Positions 11,696 through 23,043 of a stretch of 64,000 nt of DNA are shown in pieces. Made by a program: the position numbers and the translations under genes. A model generated the notes under the pieces. The model searched no databases, was not told where the DNA came from, and saw only the letters and a program-made list of their open reading frames with translations. This stretch comes from Cylindrobasidium torrendii FP15055 ss-10 (lineage: Eukaryota; Basidiomycota; Agaricomycetes; Agaricales; Physalacriaceae). Position 1 is the stretch's first letter. The number at the start of each line of letters is the position of its first letter. The stretch is from assembly GCA_000934385.1 (NCBI GenBank), contig KN880495.1, positions 53,394 to 117,393 of the forward strand, read 5' to 3'.

Positions 11696-12471
11696 TTTGC
11701 ATGCATACATCTAATTTATCTTCATTTCCCATCTCTCAAATGGCGCCCAGTTGTTAGCAGGGACTGACAACCGCCGCGACCTGGTCTAAGTACCAGAATA
11801 ATATCATCAATATCATATTTGTGTAGCAGTGTGGTTTCTCATGCATTTGCATACCTACGCTTTGGCTTGTGTATATTCATGATCATTTCCCATGGTTCGC
11901 CTTGCCGTGACTTTGGGAGTTTTTGGCGTTCAATCATCGGGACACCTAAGCTAGAAGGGCAGAGTCGCCCAATTAGATTTAGTCTATTTACCAAAATCCT
12001 GACTATGTGTTAGTATTAGTATGCACGCTCGTCGCTTGGGCTCAAGTTCGAGTGCGGTCCTCGGGCCGATGCCACAACGTTCATTAGATTGTGTTGTATA
12101 TCTAAATCGAGGACAAGGGCAGATCTATGAACATGAAGGGCTTTCTTACCAACGTCAGTCTGAAGAATCTGCGTAATGGGTACTGGTATCACGGATAATC
12201 ATCCCACGTATTCATGAAGCCTACTATGTCATGTAGGTCTGGGTTGACCTTATCCTGCTGTGTGAGCACAGCAAAACTGGCTATGAGTATACCTCAAATT
12301 GAAAGCTGATGAAATGCTATGACAATGGAGGCTGCGAGAGTGCCACGGCGTGCAAGACACCTCGGAAGTCACATCAATCTGCCTACGTGACGTCCGGCAG
12401 CGCGGGAGAACGCCTCGACTATATAACTGGATGAACATGTTCAGTCATTCAATTACACGGTATCAACAAGG
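11696..12471. promoter_or_regulatory. intergenic, upstream region of P450-1
   Basis: Holds the 3' flank of COX10 and the promoter of P450-1. A TATATAA box lies at 12420-12426, 46 bp before the ATG. No ORF of note is present. Confidence 0.55.
12420..12426 (+). promoter_or_regulatory. TATA box of P450-1
   Basis: TATATAA stands 46 bp upstream of the P450-1 start codon. The paralogous P450-2 has a TATA-like element at nearly the same distance, which supports it. Confidence 0.5.
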
Positions 12472-14620
12472 ATGCAGAACACACTCTTCTCGATGCTGCT
12501 CGACGCCGTCTGGCTTTCTTTAGGCCTCTTGATTCTCAGTGGCACTTGGACTCTGTACAAGAACTATACAAACCCACTCTGGCGCCTGCAAGGACCCCCT
12601 CGGGGTAACTTCTTCTTAGGAAACCTGAGCGAGATCTGGAAGGTCGTAAGTTGTGCTTTTCCAATGCTCTGCCAGCTGTTAAGTCGTCGAACTCTGATCA
12701 CTTATGACATCCAGAAAACCCTCACTGGCTGGGTCCATCAGTACGGACGCGTAAACACACATGCTGGTTTGTTCAGGGTATGCGTAAGATACTCCAGAAG
12801 ACAGTGCACTAAACACATCGAACAGAAACCATGTTTGGTGATTTCGGATGTCAAGGCCGTTGCACATGTCGTTTCCCACGCAAATGACTTTCCAAAGGAT
12901 GAGAGCATGAGGTACGACCTAAGCAAGCTCGTCGGCCCGGGTGTCCTCGTTGTAGAAGGCGAAGAACACAAACGGCAGGTGCGTGCTACATATCACCGTT
13001 AGTGCCATTGCACTCAATCCTAATGTTGGGAATACTAGCGTCGTGTCATTGTAAGTCGTATCTTCCAGAGTTTTAAAATTCCAGTACTCACTCGAAGGTA
13101 GAACCCCGCATTTGGAAACGCGTATGTCAAGGAGCTCGTCCCGACGTTCTTCGACAAGGCGCTACAGGTTCATAGACGCCTTCGGTGCATCTTTTGTCAA
13201 TGCTAAAACTTCCTTAGCTCCGCGAGCTCTTGGTCGAGAAATGCGCCTCCAACCCAAGAGGATACAACACCAATGCTATAGAATGGATGTCGAAAGTTAC
13301 ACTGGATATCATTGGTCTTGCAGGTAAGCTTCATTTTCCCGACCTTGGCATTCCCTCTGATGTAGCCCAATGATAGGATTCGGATACAACTTCCATGGCC
13401 TGGACGACAACGTAGGCAAGACTGAATTGCAGATAGCCTTTGACGCTGCAGCAAAATCTTCCGTCGTACTTCGCATGATACAAGCCAAACTGCCATTCTT
13501 CCGTCTCTTTGTAAGCAGATATCTTCTCGAGGGCCGCGCCCCTTTGACACGGATACTGATACTGTTGGGGTGTAGCCGATGGGGAATTCGTCGATGCTCC
13601 GTGAGGCGCAGAAGAGTATGGATCGCATTGGCGCGCGCTTGCTTGCCGAGGCAAAATCGATGATAACGCTGGGCGAGAAGATGTCTGGCGGGGGACGTGA
13701 CATGCTCTCTTTGTTGGTTCGCGCGAATACCTCGTCAGACCTCCCAGCGCACCAGAAACTCTCAGACAAAGATGTGATAACCCGTACGTGTCACTTCCAT
13801 CTATAGTCTTTTTGGACTCATCAAGACACAGAGGTACCCACCTTTTTCGTTGCTGGACATGAGACGACGGCATCGTCTCTGGTGTGGATGCTTTACGCCC
13901 TCACCCGCGCTCCCGAAGTCCAGAAAAAGCTCCGCCAGGAGCTGCAAGCCATCTCGACGGATACCCCCTCATTCGATGAGCTGAATGCCCTGCCTTATCT
14001 CGACGCCGTATTACGCGAGACACTCCGGCTGCATGCGCCTGTCGTGTTCACCGAACGCGTCTCCGCCAAAGATGACATCCTCCCTCTGTCTGAGCCCATC
14101 AAGGACCGGAATGGGAAGATGCTCGATGGTATCCGGTGCGTTTATCCTACTGAAATCAGCGATGAAAAGTGGCCGAAGGCTGAGAACGATTGTCATAAAC
14201 AGAGTCCAAGCAGGCGACCTCATTCTGATCTCGTTGCTGGGCATGAACACGGACACGGCAATATGGGGTGCAGACGCCCTCGAGTTCAAGCCCGAGCGCT
14301 GGATGACGCCAAAGGCCGGCGTGACGGCCCCCATCCCCGGTGTCTGGAGCAATCTCATGTCGTTCTGGGGCGGCGCACGCGCGTGCATCGGATTCCGGTT
14401 CTCCATCGTCGAGTACGTCGACATCCTTTGCCCCAGTATGTGCTAACGCCTGCGCAGAGCAAAGGCACTGGCGTTCACGTTGTTCCGGGCGTTTGAGTTT
14501 GAGCTAGCGGTTAAGCACGAAGAACTGATTGCGGAGACTTCTATCGTGCAGAGGCCATTCTTGGAGAGAGACATGACTGCAGGGCCACAGCTCCCCATCA
14601 TCATCAGGACGGTGGCGTGA
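12472..14620 (+). CDS. cytochrome P450 monooxygenase (P450-1)
   Basis: Heme-thiolate monooxygenase anchored in the ER membrane. The protein opens with a hydrophobic anchor ([23 protein letters not shown]) and a Pro-rich hinge ([11 protein letters not shown]). It continues through the C-helix area (EGEEHKRQ / RRVINPAFGNA) to the I-helix oxygen-binding motif [12 protein letters not shown]. The K-helix ExxR ([15 protein letters not shown]), the PERW motif and the heme-binding loop [13 protein letters not shown] with its Cys ligand are all intact. About 11 exons are inferred, with introns of about 45-60 nt, including one after the first acceptor-rich region (KALQ|LREL). All catalytic motifs are present, so it should be active. 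Substrate is unknown. It is closely related to P450-2 at 18.6-20.7 kb, sharing most intron positions, and converges on a sulfite-oxidase-like gene. Confidence 0.92.
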
Positions 14621-14955
14621 GTGCATAAGTAGTAACAATTCAGACGGTAGGACTTGCATACACACATTTTTTAAGTTAAGTTATTCAATCGGAACACTCA
14701 CATTGGCTTCTTCTGTGGTACTCGCGACAGCAGGGAACGGCCAAAGTCTAAGGGCTCACGCACGCGATCAGGGAAAGCGCTGAAGTGAGGCAGTTGGACA
14801 CAGGATGGACATGATGGTGTCGCGCAAAGTTGTGATCAATTCCCACGGTCGGTCGTCGTGCGCATCACGGCATCTCAATTTCGCCTTGATCATCTGGCGT
14901 CCTCTTGCAAAGAGATTGGCGTTGTGCATCTACACCGTCGATAGTATTTATATAA
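14621..14955. other. convergent 3' flank, no gene seen
   Basis: Sequence between the stop of P450-1 and the stop of the sulfite-oxidase-like gene. Both flanks are 3' ends. No ORF or repeat is supported. Confidence 0.6.
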
Positions 14956-16196
14956 TTACCATTCTCTTCTCCCCCACGCATTATACGCGACCCCCCGGAA
15001 ATTCCACTCACATTCCCTATTTTGTACGTTTCCGCTTGCATCCGTCGCTCTGGAAAGGACTACACCATGCAACTGCACATCGAACAGTTCTACCTCCCAC
15101 AGCGTCCAGCTCCACTTTCCTTCTTGATACACAATGCGTGCTGGAACCCATGTCTTGCCGTCGTCCGTCGACACGTCCACAACAGTGATGTTGCCCTCGT
15201 CCGACGGTGTAGCATACCCTTTAACGACGAGGCGCCCGTGCTGGAGGTCATGATCGACTGTAGCGACGACAGAGTTCAGCGGTAGGGTCATGAGTGGGGG
15301 ATACCGCGCCCACACAGGGCCTGCAGCCTCAATACTATCGACCTCGAAGAGCGTCAGGAAATCAGAGCCGTCACGACTCCCTCAGGCGTGGACGCACATT
15401 GGGGGGAAGGACTTTGTAGTCTCGTTGCTGATATGCGTTGGGAGACTCGTGTGCGGAGATGGTGAGTGTGTCCACCCATTTCACCCATCGCGCGCCAACG
15501 ACACCTGGAACGACGACGCGCAAAGGGCCGCCGTGGTCAGACGGAATGGGCTCTTCGTTCATCTGCCTGGCGTTCAATCACCTCAAATATTTGAAGGAGC
15601 AAAGTATCGATTCAGACCTCATATGCAAGCAACACGTCGCTCTCCAGTGCGTAGGCCCGCTTCATCGGGATCGACGCTCCATAATATTTGTCGTCCTGGC
15701 ATGGAGCAGCGTGCGAAGCAAAGCAAACATGGAGGTCCTCGGCGTACGGTACACCAACGTGCACGAGGACATCCCGCAGACGCACACCGTCCCAGCGGCA
15801 ATTGGCTACGACCCCATCGTCCCAGCCTGTGCCAGTGACAGGTTTGATTTTGCCCATCTCGTTGCGTCGGTTGCCAGCACACTACGCAGACTTAGACCAC
15901 GGCAAAATTGGGCGGACGACATGTACCTGATGGGCGGCGACGACGCTAGCGCGAGGCAGACTTTTGAGTTCTGGGAGGGATATTGTCATGTTCTTTGCGT
16001 GGATCTCGTCTTGAATCTGGATGGAATGACTGTGTTCATCAAGAATACGGACAGGGCCATGATTTCTGTTGTACACAAGCTCCACCGGAGTGATGTGATG
16101 GTTCACAAGCGAGGAGGATGGCGGCTCGGCATTGAAAGGCTCGCGCCCTTGGACACGCAAAAGGCGGGAATGAGGAGGCTCAGAAGAAAAATCCAT
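14956..16196 (-). CDS. sulfite oxidase-like molybdopterin oxidoreductase (copy 1)
   Basis: Molybdenum-cofactor enzyme of the sulfite oxidase fold. The protein starts [22 protein letters not shown] and has the family N-terminus ([21 protein letters not shown]). The catalytic motif [16 protein letters not shown] has the cysteine that ligates molybdenum. It is followed by [20 protein letters not shown], and the pterin-binding [21 protein letters not shown]-terminal Mo-co dimerisation domain follows ([21 protein letters not shown]), ending [10 protein letters not shown]. There is no cytochrome b5 domain and no obvious presequence, so it resembles the plant-type, heme-free architecture. The usual substrate would be sulfite, but fungal paralogues are poorly characterised. 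A close second copy lies at 21580-22829. Confidence 0.9.
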
Positions 16197-16352
16197 GGTG
16201 ATGGCAGCGATTGTGAAAGAGTGCAACTTCCGGTAAAGCACGACGTAAGGCTTTTGTCACAAGTTGAAGGAGATATCATGTGATCAATTCTACGAGAATT
16301 ACTCGAGCGCGCTAATGAGCACTCTGCCTGGTGAACTAGGAATGGCTGATAA

Positions 16353-16868
16353 TCAAGGCTCCAGAGAGGCGGGGAAGGTGCCGCTCTCGCGCTGTTCGTC
16401 CCACTTTTCGACCTAGGGTGATGATGAGAACATGAAACGAGCGAATAGCAGCAGGCGCATACCCAAGCATCTAGTGGGGTGGTCAGTAAAAATGAGATTG
16501 TGTAAATTTTGTGACGCACTAGGGCAAAGCGTGCGGTAGGTGCGCTGGAACTGTGCGCACGGGGCGTATTCCTCGCCCTTGGCGGTGATGCACTTGAAGT
16601 AGTCGACGTAGCTCTGGAAGCTTTGGGAAAGGAATAAATGGGTGGACCGGTATCAACAGACGGTGGGCGTACCAGTGACGGGTCTGGTTCTGGTTCGGGA
16701 ACCGGGCTGAAGAAGAGAAGACATGAGTAACACTGCAGAAGGGATAAAGGTATGGCAAACGCACCGTCAAAGCCAACGGTCTGGAGCACGTATTTCCTGC
16801 TCGAATATTTAGAAAATAACTCTGTTCAACGTTTGGCGGGCGGCGCACGGGGATTCCTGTTCAGACAT
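16353..16868 (-). CDS. COX12: cytochrome c oxidase subunit VIb (Cox12)
   Basis: Intermembrane-space subunit of complex IV, about 87 residues. The spliced protein reads MSEQESPKYVLQTVGFDARF, then NQNQTRHCFQSYVDYFKC, ITAKGEEYAPCAQFQRTYR, TLCPNAWVEKWDEQRE and a C-terminal SLEP. The CX9C (HCFQSYVDYFKC) and CX10C (CAQFQRTYRTLC) pairs are the family signature and substrates of Mia40 import. The gene is cut into six exons in about 500 bp. One is an 8-nt micro-exon (16463-16470) that supplies most of Asn-Ala-Trp. It is divergent from PRP18, with 161 bp between start codons. Confidence 0.92.
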
Positions 16869-17029
16869 GGCGGTGATGAAGGTGCTGGTGAAGGGAGCTT
16901 GCGGAGATGGGTATGGCCGGGACAGTGCTGACTAATCAACCTTGGCCTCGACCGCTTGCCATCATCACGCCTGGACCATCTCACTCATATTTGTGCTTTC
17001 AATTTCGTTTCTCCGACACACACACTACC

Positions 17030-18344
17030 ATGGATGGACTGCTGGCCGAAGTAGAGAAGAAGCGGAAGGCACGGGATGCCGCTGCCGGCGACCGACCGAC
17101 GAAATATATGCGTCGCGCAGACATCGAGCGTCTGGCAGAGGAACGAGAACGTGCAGAGAAGGAGGCACGCGAGGCGGCATTGCTTGCGGAGAAGGAGGCT
17201 GAGGAGGCGCGGAGAAGGGAGGCCAAGGAGAAAGCGGCGAATGTGTGTAGATTTACGCCGTATACCTCTGCCATAATTCATGCCAACACTAGGCCCGTCT
17301 TGCTCACTCGAATTCACCAGCACCGGCGCGTGACGCAGAGTCGCCGAAACCAGAGGGCGCGTACAGTGTGCCCATTGAAGAAACAATTCGTCGGCTACGT
17401 GCCAAGGGTCAACCGATAATGCTCTTTGGCGAAACAGACAAGGACCGACGTCTACGTTTGCGTGCCCTCGACCTGATTGAGGAGAAGGGCCATGACCGAC
17501 AAGGTGGACAAAACGATTTCAAGAAGGCGCTTGAGGACGTGGAGAACGTCGAACGTGAACTGCACGGCGGCCAACCTAAAGCGGTCAAGGGCAAAAAGCC
17601 CAAGAATGCCTCAGACGTCGCCGACACAGTGCTTGATCTTAGCCTCGTCAAGAGCGACCCCGATAAACTGTACCCTGTCATTTATTATGCTCTGAAGCGT
17701 GTGTTGAAGGAATGGGGCGAAGCAATGGACGAACGGCCAGGTGAGTCTCCTCTGCATTGTTCATTCTACTAGCAACAACTCAATTGGTTTGTAGACTCTA
17801 TCAAGAGCACGCATCAGGGGAAACTTGCGGCGGCGACCCAAGTCCAATCAGCAGAATATCTCAAGCCATTATTCAAGCAGCTGCGATCCAGGGTACGTCT
17901 CTTTCCACCTATACATGCAATCCGAGTTAACCACTGTCCTGTAGTCGCTACCTGCCGACGTGCTAGGACGAATGGCAGAAATCGTTCACCACATGCAGAA
18001 GCGCCAGTACCAGAAAGCCAACGACGCATATCTGCGTCTTTCTATCGGCAATGCACCATGGCCTATAGGGGTGACCATGGTTGGGTACGTCCCCGCGCCT
18101 TCCTTTTGCCTCTACTTACGCCTTTCAGTATTCACGAACGTTCCGCGCGAGAAAAGATCTCTTCAGACCAAGTTGCGCATGTGCTAAACGACGAAGTGAG
18201 CCGCAAATACATTCAAAGCCTCAAACGGTAAGCACATTATTCGCAGTGGCATGGGCAAGAAGCTGATTTCTTGCCCCGTCCAGGCTTCTCACGTTCTCGC
18301 AAACGAAGTATCCTCCAGAGGATGTCTCGCAGCTTATGGGATAA
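17030..18344 (+). CDS. PRP18: pre-mRNA splicing factor Prp18
   Basis: Second-step splicing factor associated with the U5 snRNP and Slu7. The protein begins [16 protein letters not shown], followed by a charged coiled coil and the splicing-factor motif ([34 protein letters not shown]). The C-terminal Prp18 domain is all-helical: [41 protein letters not shown], and [34 protein letters not shown]. It ends [27 protein letters not shown]. The APWPIG..GIHxR loop is the conserved region needed for step two. Six exons are inferred. The ATG at 17030 sits in a good context (ccATGG). The longer upstream frame has no conservation. Confidence 0.95.
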
Positions 18345-18607
18345 ATGGTTGCTGTATCTGCACGATTCCTTCATCTATCTTCCTTTCTTGTCAAAGGCAG
18401 TGCGCCTTACTTTCCCTTGAACCAGAGCAATCTCAGATGGTTTCGCGATGGCTGGTGGGACTAAACCCCTATTTCTTCCTCTCGCATATCTGGATACTTC
18501 AGCCAACAGAGCCTACCTTCAATTTTGGCTTTTCTCCTTCGCTCTGGCTGGTCATATGATTTTAAGAGGATACCCAGTCTGTCAAAAATATGCAATGTAC
18601 TACTGTT

Positions 18608-20743
18608 CTATGGTATTGCTGATCTAATGATGACAGGGAGTTGTGGGCCTGCTGCCATATCGTTTGCCAAGTATGGCTTCTGTACAATCAATTGTTCAGA
18701 AGTCAGTTCTTCGTGCTTGACCGCCAACTCGAATTCAAACGCGCGGAACAATATGAACGCAAGTGCCTTTGCCCTGCATGAGGTTGTCAGTGGGCCGGCA
18801 CAGACTGGGTTCAAGAGTTCACTGCATACTCGGCAATAGAGAACCGGAACCCCACACACCCCCTCGCGCCGCCCCAGAACGACATCATGTTGCTCCAGAC
18901 GCCTGGGATGGACGCAGTCACGCCAGCCTTTGGGGCCATCCAGCGCTCAGGCTTGAATTCGTGCGCATCTGCGCCCCATATCGCCGGGTCAATGTTCATT
19001 CCCAACATCGAGATAATGATGATGTCCCCAGCTTGGACACTAATGTTGAAGCCCAGGAGTCAGTCAGCGCGTATGTCAGACGGTAAAGCTACGCACCGGA
19101 TACCATCGAGCATCTTCCCTCTGCGATCTTCGATGGGTTCGGAAAGTGGGAGGATGTCCTCCTTGGTGGCGACGCGCTCCGTGGCTGAGACAGGCGCATG
19201 CAGGCGGAGTGTCTCGCGTAAGACGGCATCGAGGTAAGGCAGGGCATTGAGTTCATCGAATGAAGGGGTGTCCGTCGAGACGGCTTGCAGTTCCTGCCTG
19301 AGCTTCTTCTGGATGTGGGGAGCGAGCGTAAGCGCATATAGCATCCATACCAAAGAGGCTGATGTTGTCTCATGTCCAGCTACGAAGAACGTGGGTACCT
19401 CTGTATCTCAATGAGTTCTGGTTTACTATCAACGAAGGCGACTTACGGCTCATGACATCTCTATCCGACAGCTTCTGGTGATCTGGGAGGTCTGACGACG
19501 TATTGGCGCGAACGAGCAGAGAAAACATGTCCCGTCCACCACTTGAAGCCTTGTCACCTAGAGCCACCATCGACTTCGCGTCAGACAACAGACGAGCGCC
19601 AATGCGGTCCATGCAGCGCTGAGCCTCACGAACAACCGATGTGTTGGCCGTTGGCTTCGTCCCAGCGTTAGCCCGTCTCCAAAGCACAATCAAAACATGA
19701 ACGCACGAAGAGACGGAAAAAGGGAATCTTGGCTTGAATCATGCGGAATGGCGTGGCGGCAGAGTCTGATGCAGCATCAAAGGCTCGCTGTAAGTCGGTC
19801 TTTTCTACATTGGGGTCCAGAGCATGGAAGTTGTACCCAAATCCTGTTCCCAGCACATCAGAGGGAGTGCTGGATGCTCAGAACAGGAGGCATACCCGCG
19901 AGGCCGATGATATCGAGCGTGACCTTTGTCATCCAGTCGAGAGCGTTGGTGTGGTATCCGCTCGGGTTGGAAGCGCATTCCTGTACCAAGAGTTCGCGGA
20001 GCTGGATATTGTTTGCCATTGAGTTGAGGGAGTCGGTTGAATGGAAATTCAGACAAACCTCCAGCGCCTTGTCAAAGAACGTAGGGACGAGTTCCTTCAC
20101 GTGAGCGTTTCCGAATGCTGGATTCTGTCGTCGAATGAGTATCTTCACATTCCTCGACAGGAACTACGCGACTTACAATCACGCGACGCTATACGAAGGA
20201 TATTAGCACGGCGACTCCAGAATGGGGCATCGATTGTACATACCTGCCGTTTGTGCTCTTCTCCTTCTACCACAAGCACTCCTGGTCCAACTAGCTCGCT
20301 AAGATCGTACTTCATGGCCTCGTCCTTGGGGTAGTCGTTTGCATGGAACACCACGTGTGCTACAGCTTTGGTATCCGAAATGACAAGATTTGGTCTCTGT
20401 CAAGTGCTTCAGCATCAGTTCTTCAATGACCTGGATGAGTTTGCATACCCCGAAAAATTCTGCTTCGGTATGCGCGCGCCCGTATTGGCTAATACAGTCG
20501 GTGAGGTTGTGCTGGAAGAAAGTATCCGCCATGAGTCATAGCAGCGCAATGAACAGAGTCACTCACGCCCGTCCACATCTCCCTCACGTTCCCCCAGAAG
20601 AAACTCCCTCTGGGAGGGCCTTTCAGGCGCCAAAGTGGGTTCGTGTAATTCTTGTATAAGGTCCAAGTGCACTTGAGGACTACAAAGGCGATGGAGAACA
20701 AAAGCGCATCGAGCAGCGCCGTGAAGACTTTTCCCAGGATCAT
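18608..20743 (-). CDS. cytochrome P450 monooxygenase (P450-2)
   Basis: Paralogue of P450-1. It starts MILGKVFTALLDALLFSIAF, a membrane anchor, followed by [14 protein letters not shown], identical in part to P450-1. Motifs are complete: I-helix [12 protein letters not shown], ExxR in [19 protein letters not shown], and heme loop FWGGARGCVGFRF. The C-terminus is [19 protein letters not shown]...LPVIIRSAIP. Intron positions match P450-1 almost one for one, including those after EEHKRQ, after RRVI, and before the I-helix. The two genes are therefore a recent-to-moderate duplicate pair. ATG 20743 was chosen because the longer frame opens only with GTG. A TATA-like element lies about 50 bp upstream. 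Substrate is unknown. Confidence 0.92.
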
Positions 20744-21579
20744 TGTGGTTGGGTCGTACAGAACTGAGTGCACTTGAGGAAAGCATCCTCAGTTATAAAG
20801 TAGTCGGAACGTGTCCCGCACTTCTACCGCCGGACCTCACGCATGTAGATGTAATGCTCGGCATACTGTATATCCTGCGAACGAGCTTACGATTCAGTGA
20901 TAATTCCATCAGCGATCGTTTCACTATTGCTGTGCAGTGTGTTCACGCCGAGCATAAAATCATTAAAAATGGTCAAATATGGCCCAAGCGATATGGGCCG
21001 ATTCGAAGTGGTACCATAACCATCCTTTCTTGATGTTTATCGCTCTTCTCGAATCGGAGTCAAGGACATCAACACCAAACACCTTATGGTTTTATGTGGC
21101 ATCCTCGATATGGAAATGAAGTAAAAGCTACCGGCCCGATGATCGAGTTCGAACTTCGAACTTAAGACCTAAGCGTAACCTCTGTTTGAACCAAGACACA
21201 GAAGAGCTCTCGTAATATAATAGTTGGAACGTTGTATCAAAGTCTTGAACCGAGGCTTCATTCTCCTCGTCGGTGATCTTTCCTGTAGATTGAATGACAT
21301 CGTACGAGTAGCGTCGTACGAGCCAGTATGAAGTGCGAGATTACTGTATTTTTTTGATCGCGTTTTGACAAGAATTTGCCAAGAGCACATTGAAAGGTAG
21401 ATTTGGCCTTATGATGATACCTCCTCGCCACCACCTCTGAAAACAGAACCGCATAGACGATTTGAAGAGATATTTCGTTGCATTTCAAAAAAGACTACTC
21501 ACTAGTCAACTTCAAGTCAGATCTCGGTCAACCATGTCATTCCGTTACATAGGGCAAGGCCAATGGAATGTCATATCCA
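20744..21579. promoter_or_regulatory. intergenic between P450-2 start and sulfite-oxidase-like-2 stop
   Basis: Contains the P450-2 promoter, with TTTATAA on the minus strand at 20793-20799, about 50 bp before the ATG. The rest is AT-rich sequence with no supported gene. Confidence 0.5.
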
Positions 21580-22829
21580 TTACCACTCCTTCCATCCCCA
21601 CGCGCTGTAAGCTACGCCTCGCATATTCCAGTCGCATACCCTCTTCTGTAGGTTTCCTTGGGTGTCTCTCGCTCTTGAGTACACCACCCGGTGTTCCATC
21701 GACCCATGCACATTCAAGTTTGCCTCCCACAAAGCCCAGCTCCATCTGCCTTCCTGGTATGTGATCTTCGCCGGTGCCCATGTTTCCCCATCGTCCACAG
21801 ACACATCCACTCCAGCAACGTTGAAGTCCGAGGGTGTTGCATAGCCCTTGACGTACAGGCTCCCGTCCTTGTCGTCGTGGATGGCGGTGGCGACGACAGA
21901 GTTCAGCGGAAGCGCCGTCATCGCTGGATATTTCGACCAAAGTGGTATCGCTGCCTGTTTATTCTCGACCTAGTAAAGCTGTATGAGCAATGTGCCGAGA
22001 CATGTGCATAAGGTGCTAAGGCGTACAGTGGGAGGAAGGACCTTGTAGTCTCGTTGTTGATAGAAATTGGGGGACTCGGCGGAGGATATGATGATGGTGT
22101 CGAGCCATTTTACCCATCTGGCACCAAGTACACCGGGGACGACGACGCGCAGAGGGCCACCGCGTTCGGATGGAAGCGGTTCCCCGTTCATCTGTCATTC
22201 GGTTTGAGCAAGAGTCCTAGTGACCGCGGGAATCTGCGCACCTCGTATGCCAATAAAACATCGTCTGTCAAACTGAATGCCTTGTTTAAGGGAATCGAAG
22301 AGCCGTAGTAATGGTCATCCTGGCATAAGGTCGCGTACGACGCAAAACAGACGTGCTGGCTGTTTGTGCTGGTGCTGGAGACACCAACGTGTGCGAGAAC
22401 GTCTCGCAGACGCGCTCCCGTCCAGCGACAGTTTGCTACGACTCCATCGTTCCAGCCAACACCGTTGACAGGCTTGATCTTGCCCATCTCGTTCCGCCTG
22501 TTCCCCGCGCACTTTGACAGCGTCAATCACAAGGCCTGCGTTATCCGGTAGAAGAGACGACGGACCTGCAGAGCGGCGACGATATTCGTGCGGGGCAAAG
22601 CCTTGAGGTTTCCCAAAGTCAGAGTTGTGCTCTGTTCCCCATTGTGGATCTGGAAAGTGTAACTATCCTCGTCGAAAATGCGGACCGGGCCGTGGTTGCG
22701 GCAAAAGACGAGCTCTTCTGGTGTAATGTTAAATTCGACGAGTGAGGAAACAGGCGGCTCGGCATTGAAAGGTTCATGGGCTTGGACGTGTAAGAGTTCA
22801 GAGTGTGGAGGTTCGCTTGAGAAATCCAT
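21580..22829 (-). CDS. sulfite oxidase-like molybdopterin oxidoreductase (copy 2)
   Basis: Second copy of the gene at 14956-16196, same architecture. The start [21 protein letters not shown] and the pair [21 protein letters not shown] match copy 1. Catalytic [15 protein letters not shown] is formed across an intron. [39 protein letters not shown] and the dimerisation domain ([21 protein letters not shown]) follow, ending [10 protein letters not shown]. Exon boundaries are shared with copy 1. An overlapping minus frame at 21545-21940 is a shadow; the conserved frame stops at 21580. There is no heme domain and no peroxisomal tripeptide. All visible catalytic residues are intact, so both copies look functional. 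Confidence 0.9.
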
Positions 22830-23043
22830 GATGGTAGCTGGTGGTTAGCTGCCAACAAGTGACAGCCGTGCCGCTCACATGAGGTCGGGATGCACCCTGG
22901 GGGATCGGGTTGTGGCTATCTCATGATAGCTTATGATCCTTCCGCCCCATATTGCCAGGCATTTCTTGTACATTGCTGCAGTGCGGAGAATGACAATATG
23001 AAAGCAAATGCGCAAACGAATATTACAGTAGAAACGTAAACAG

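Noticed and set aside
14427..14445. P450-1 read as a pseudogene because of stops between exons
   Set aside because: The stops lie within introns with good GT and AG ends; the paralogue has matching introns and all motifs are intact.
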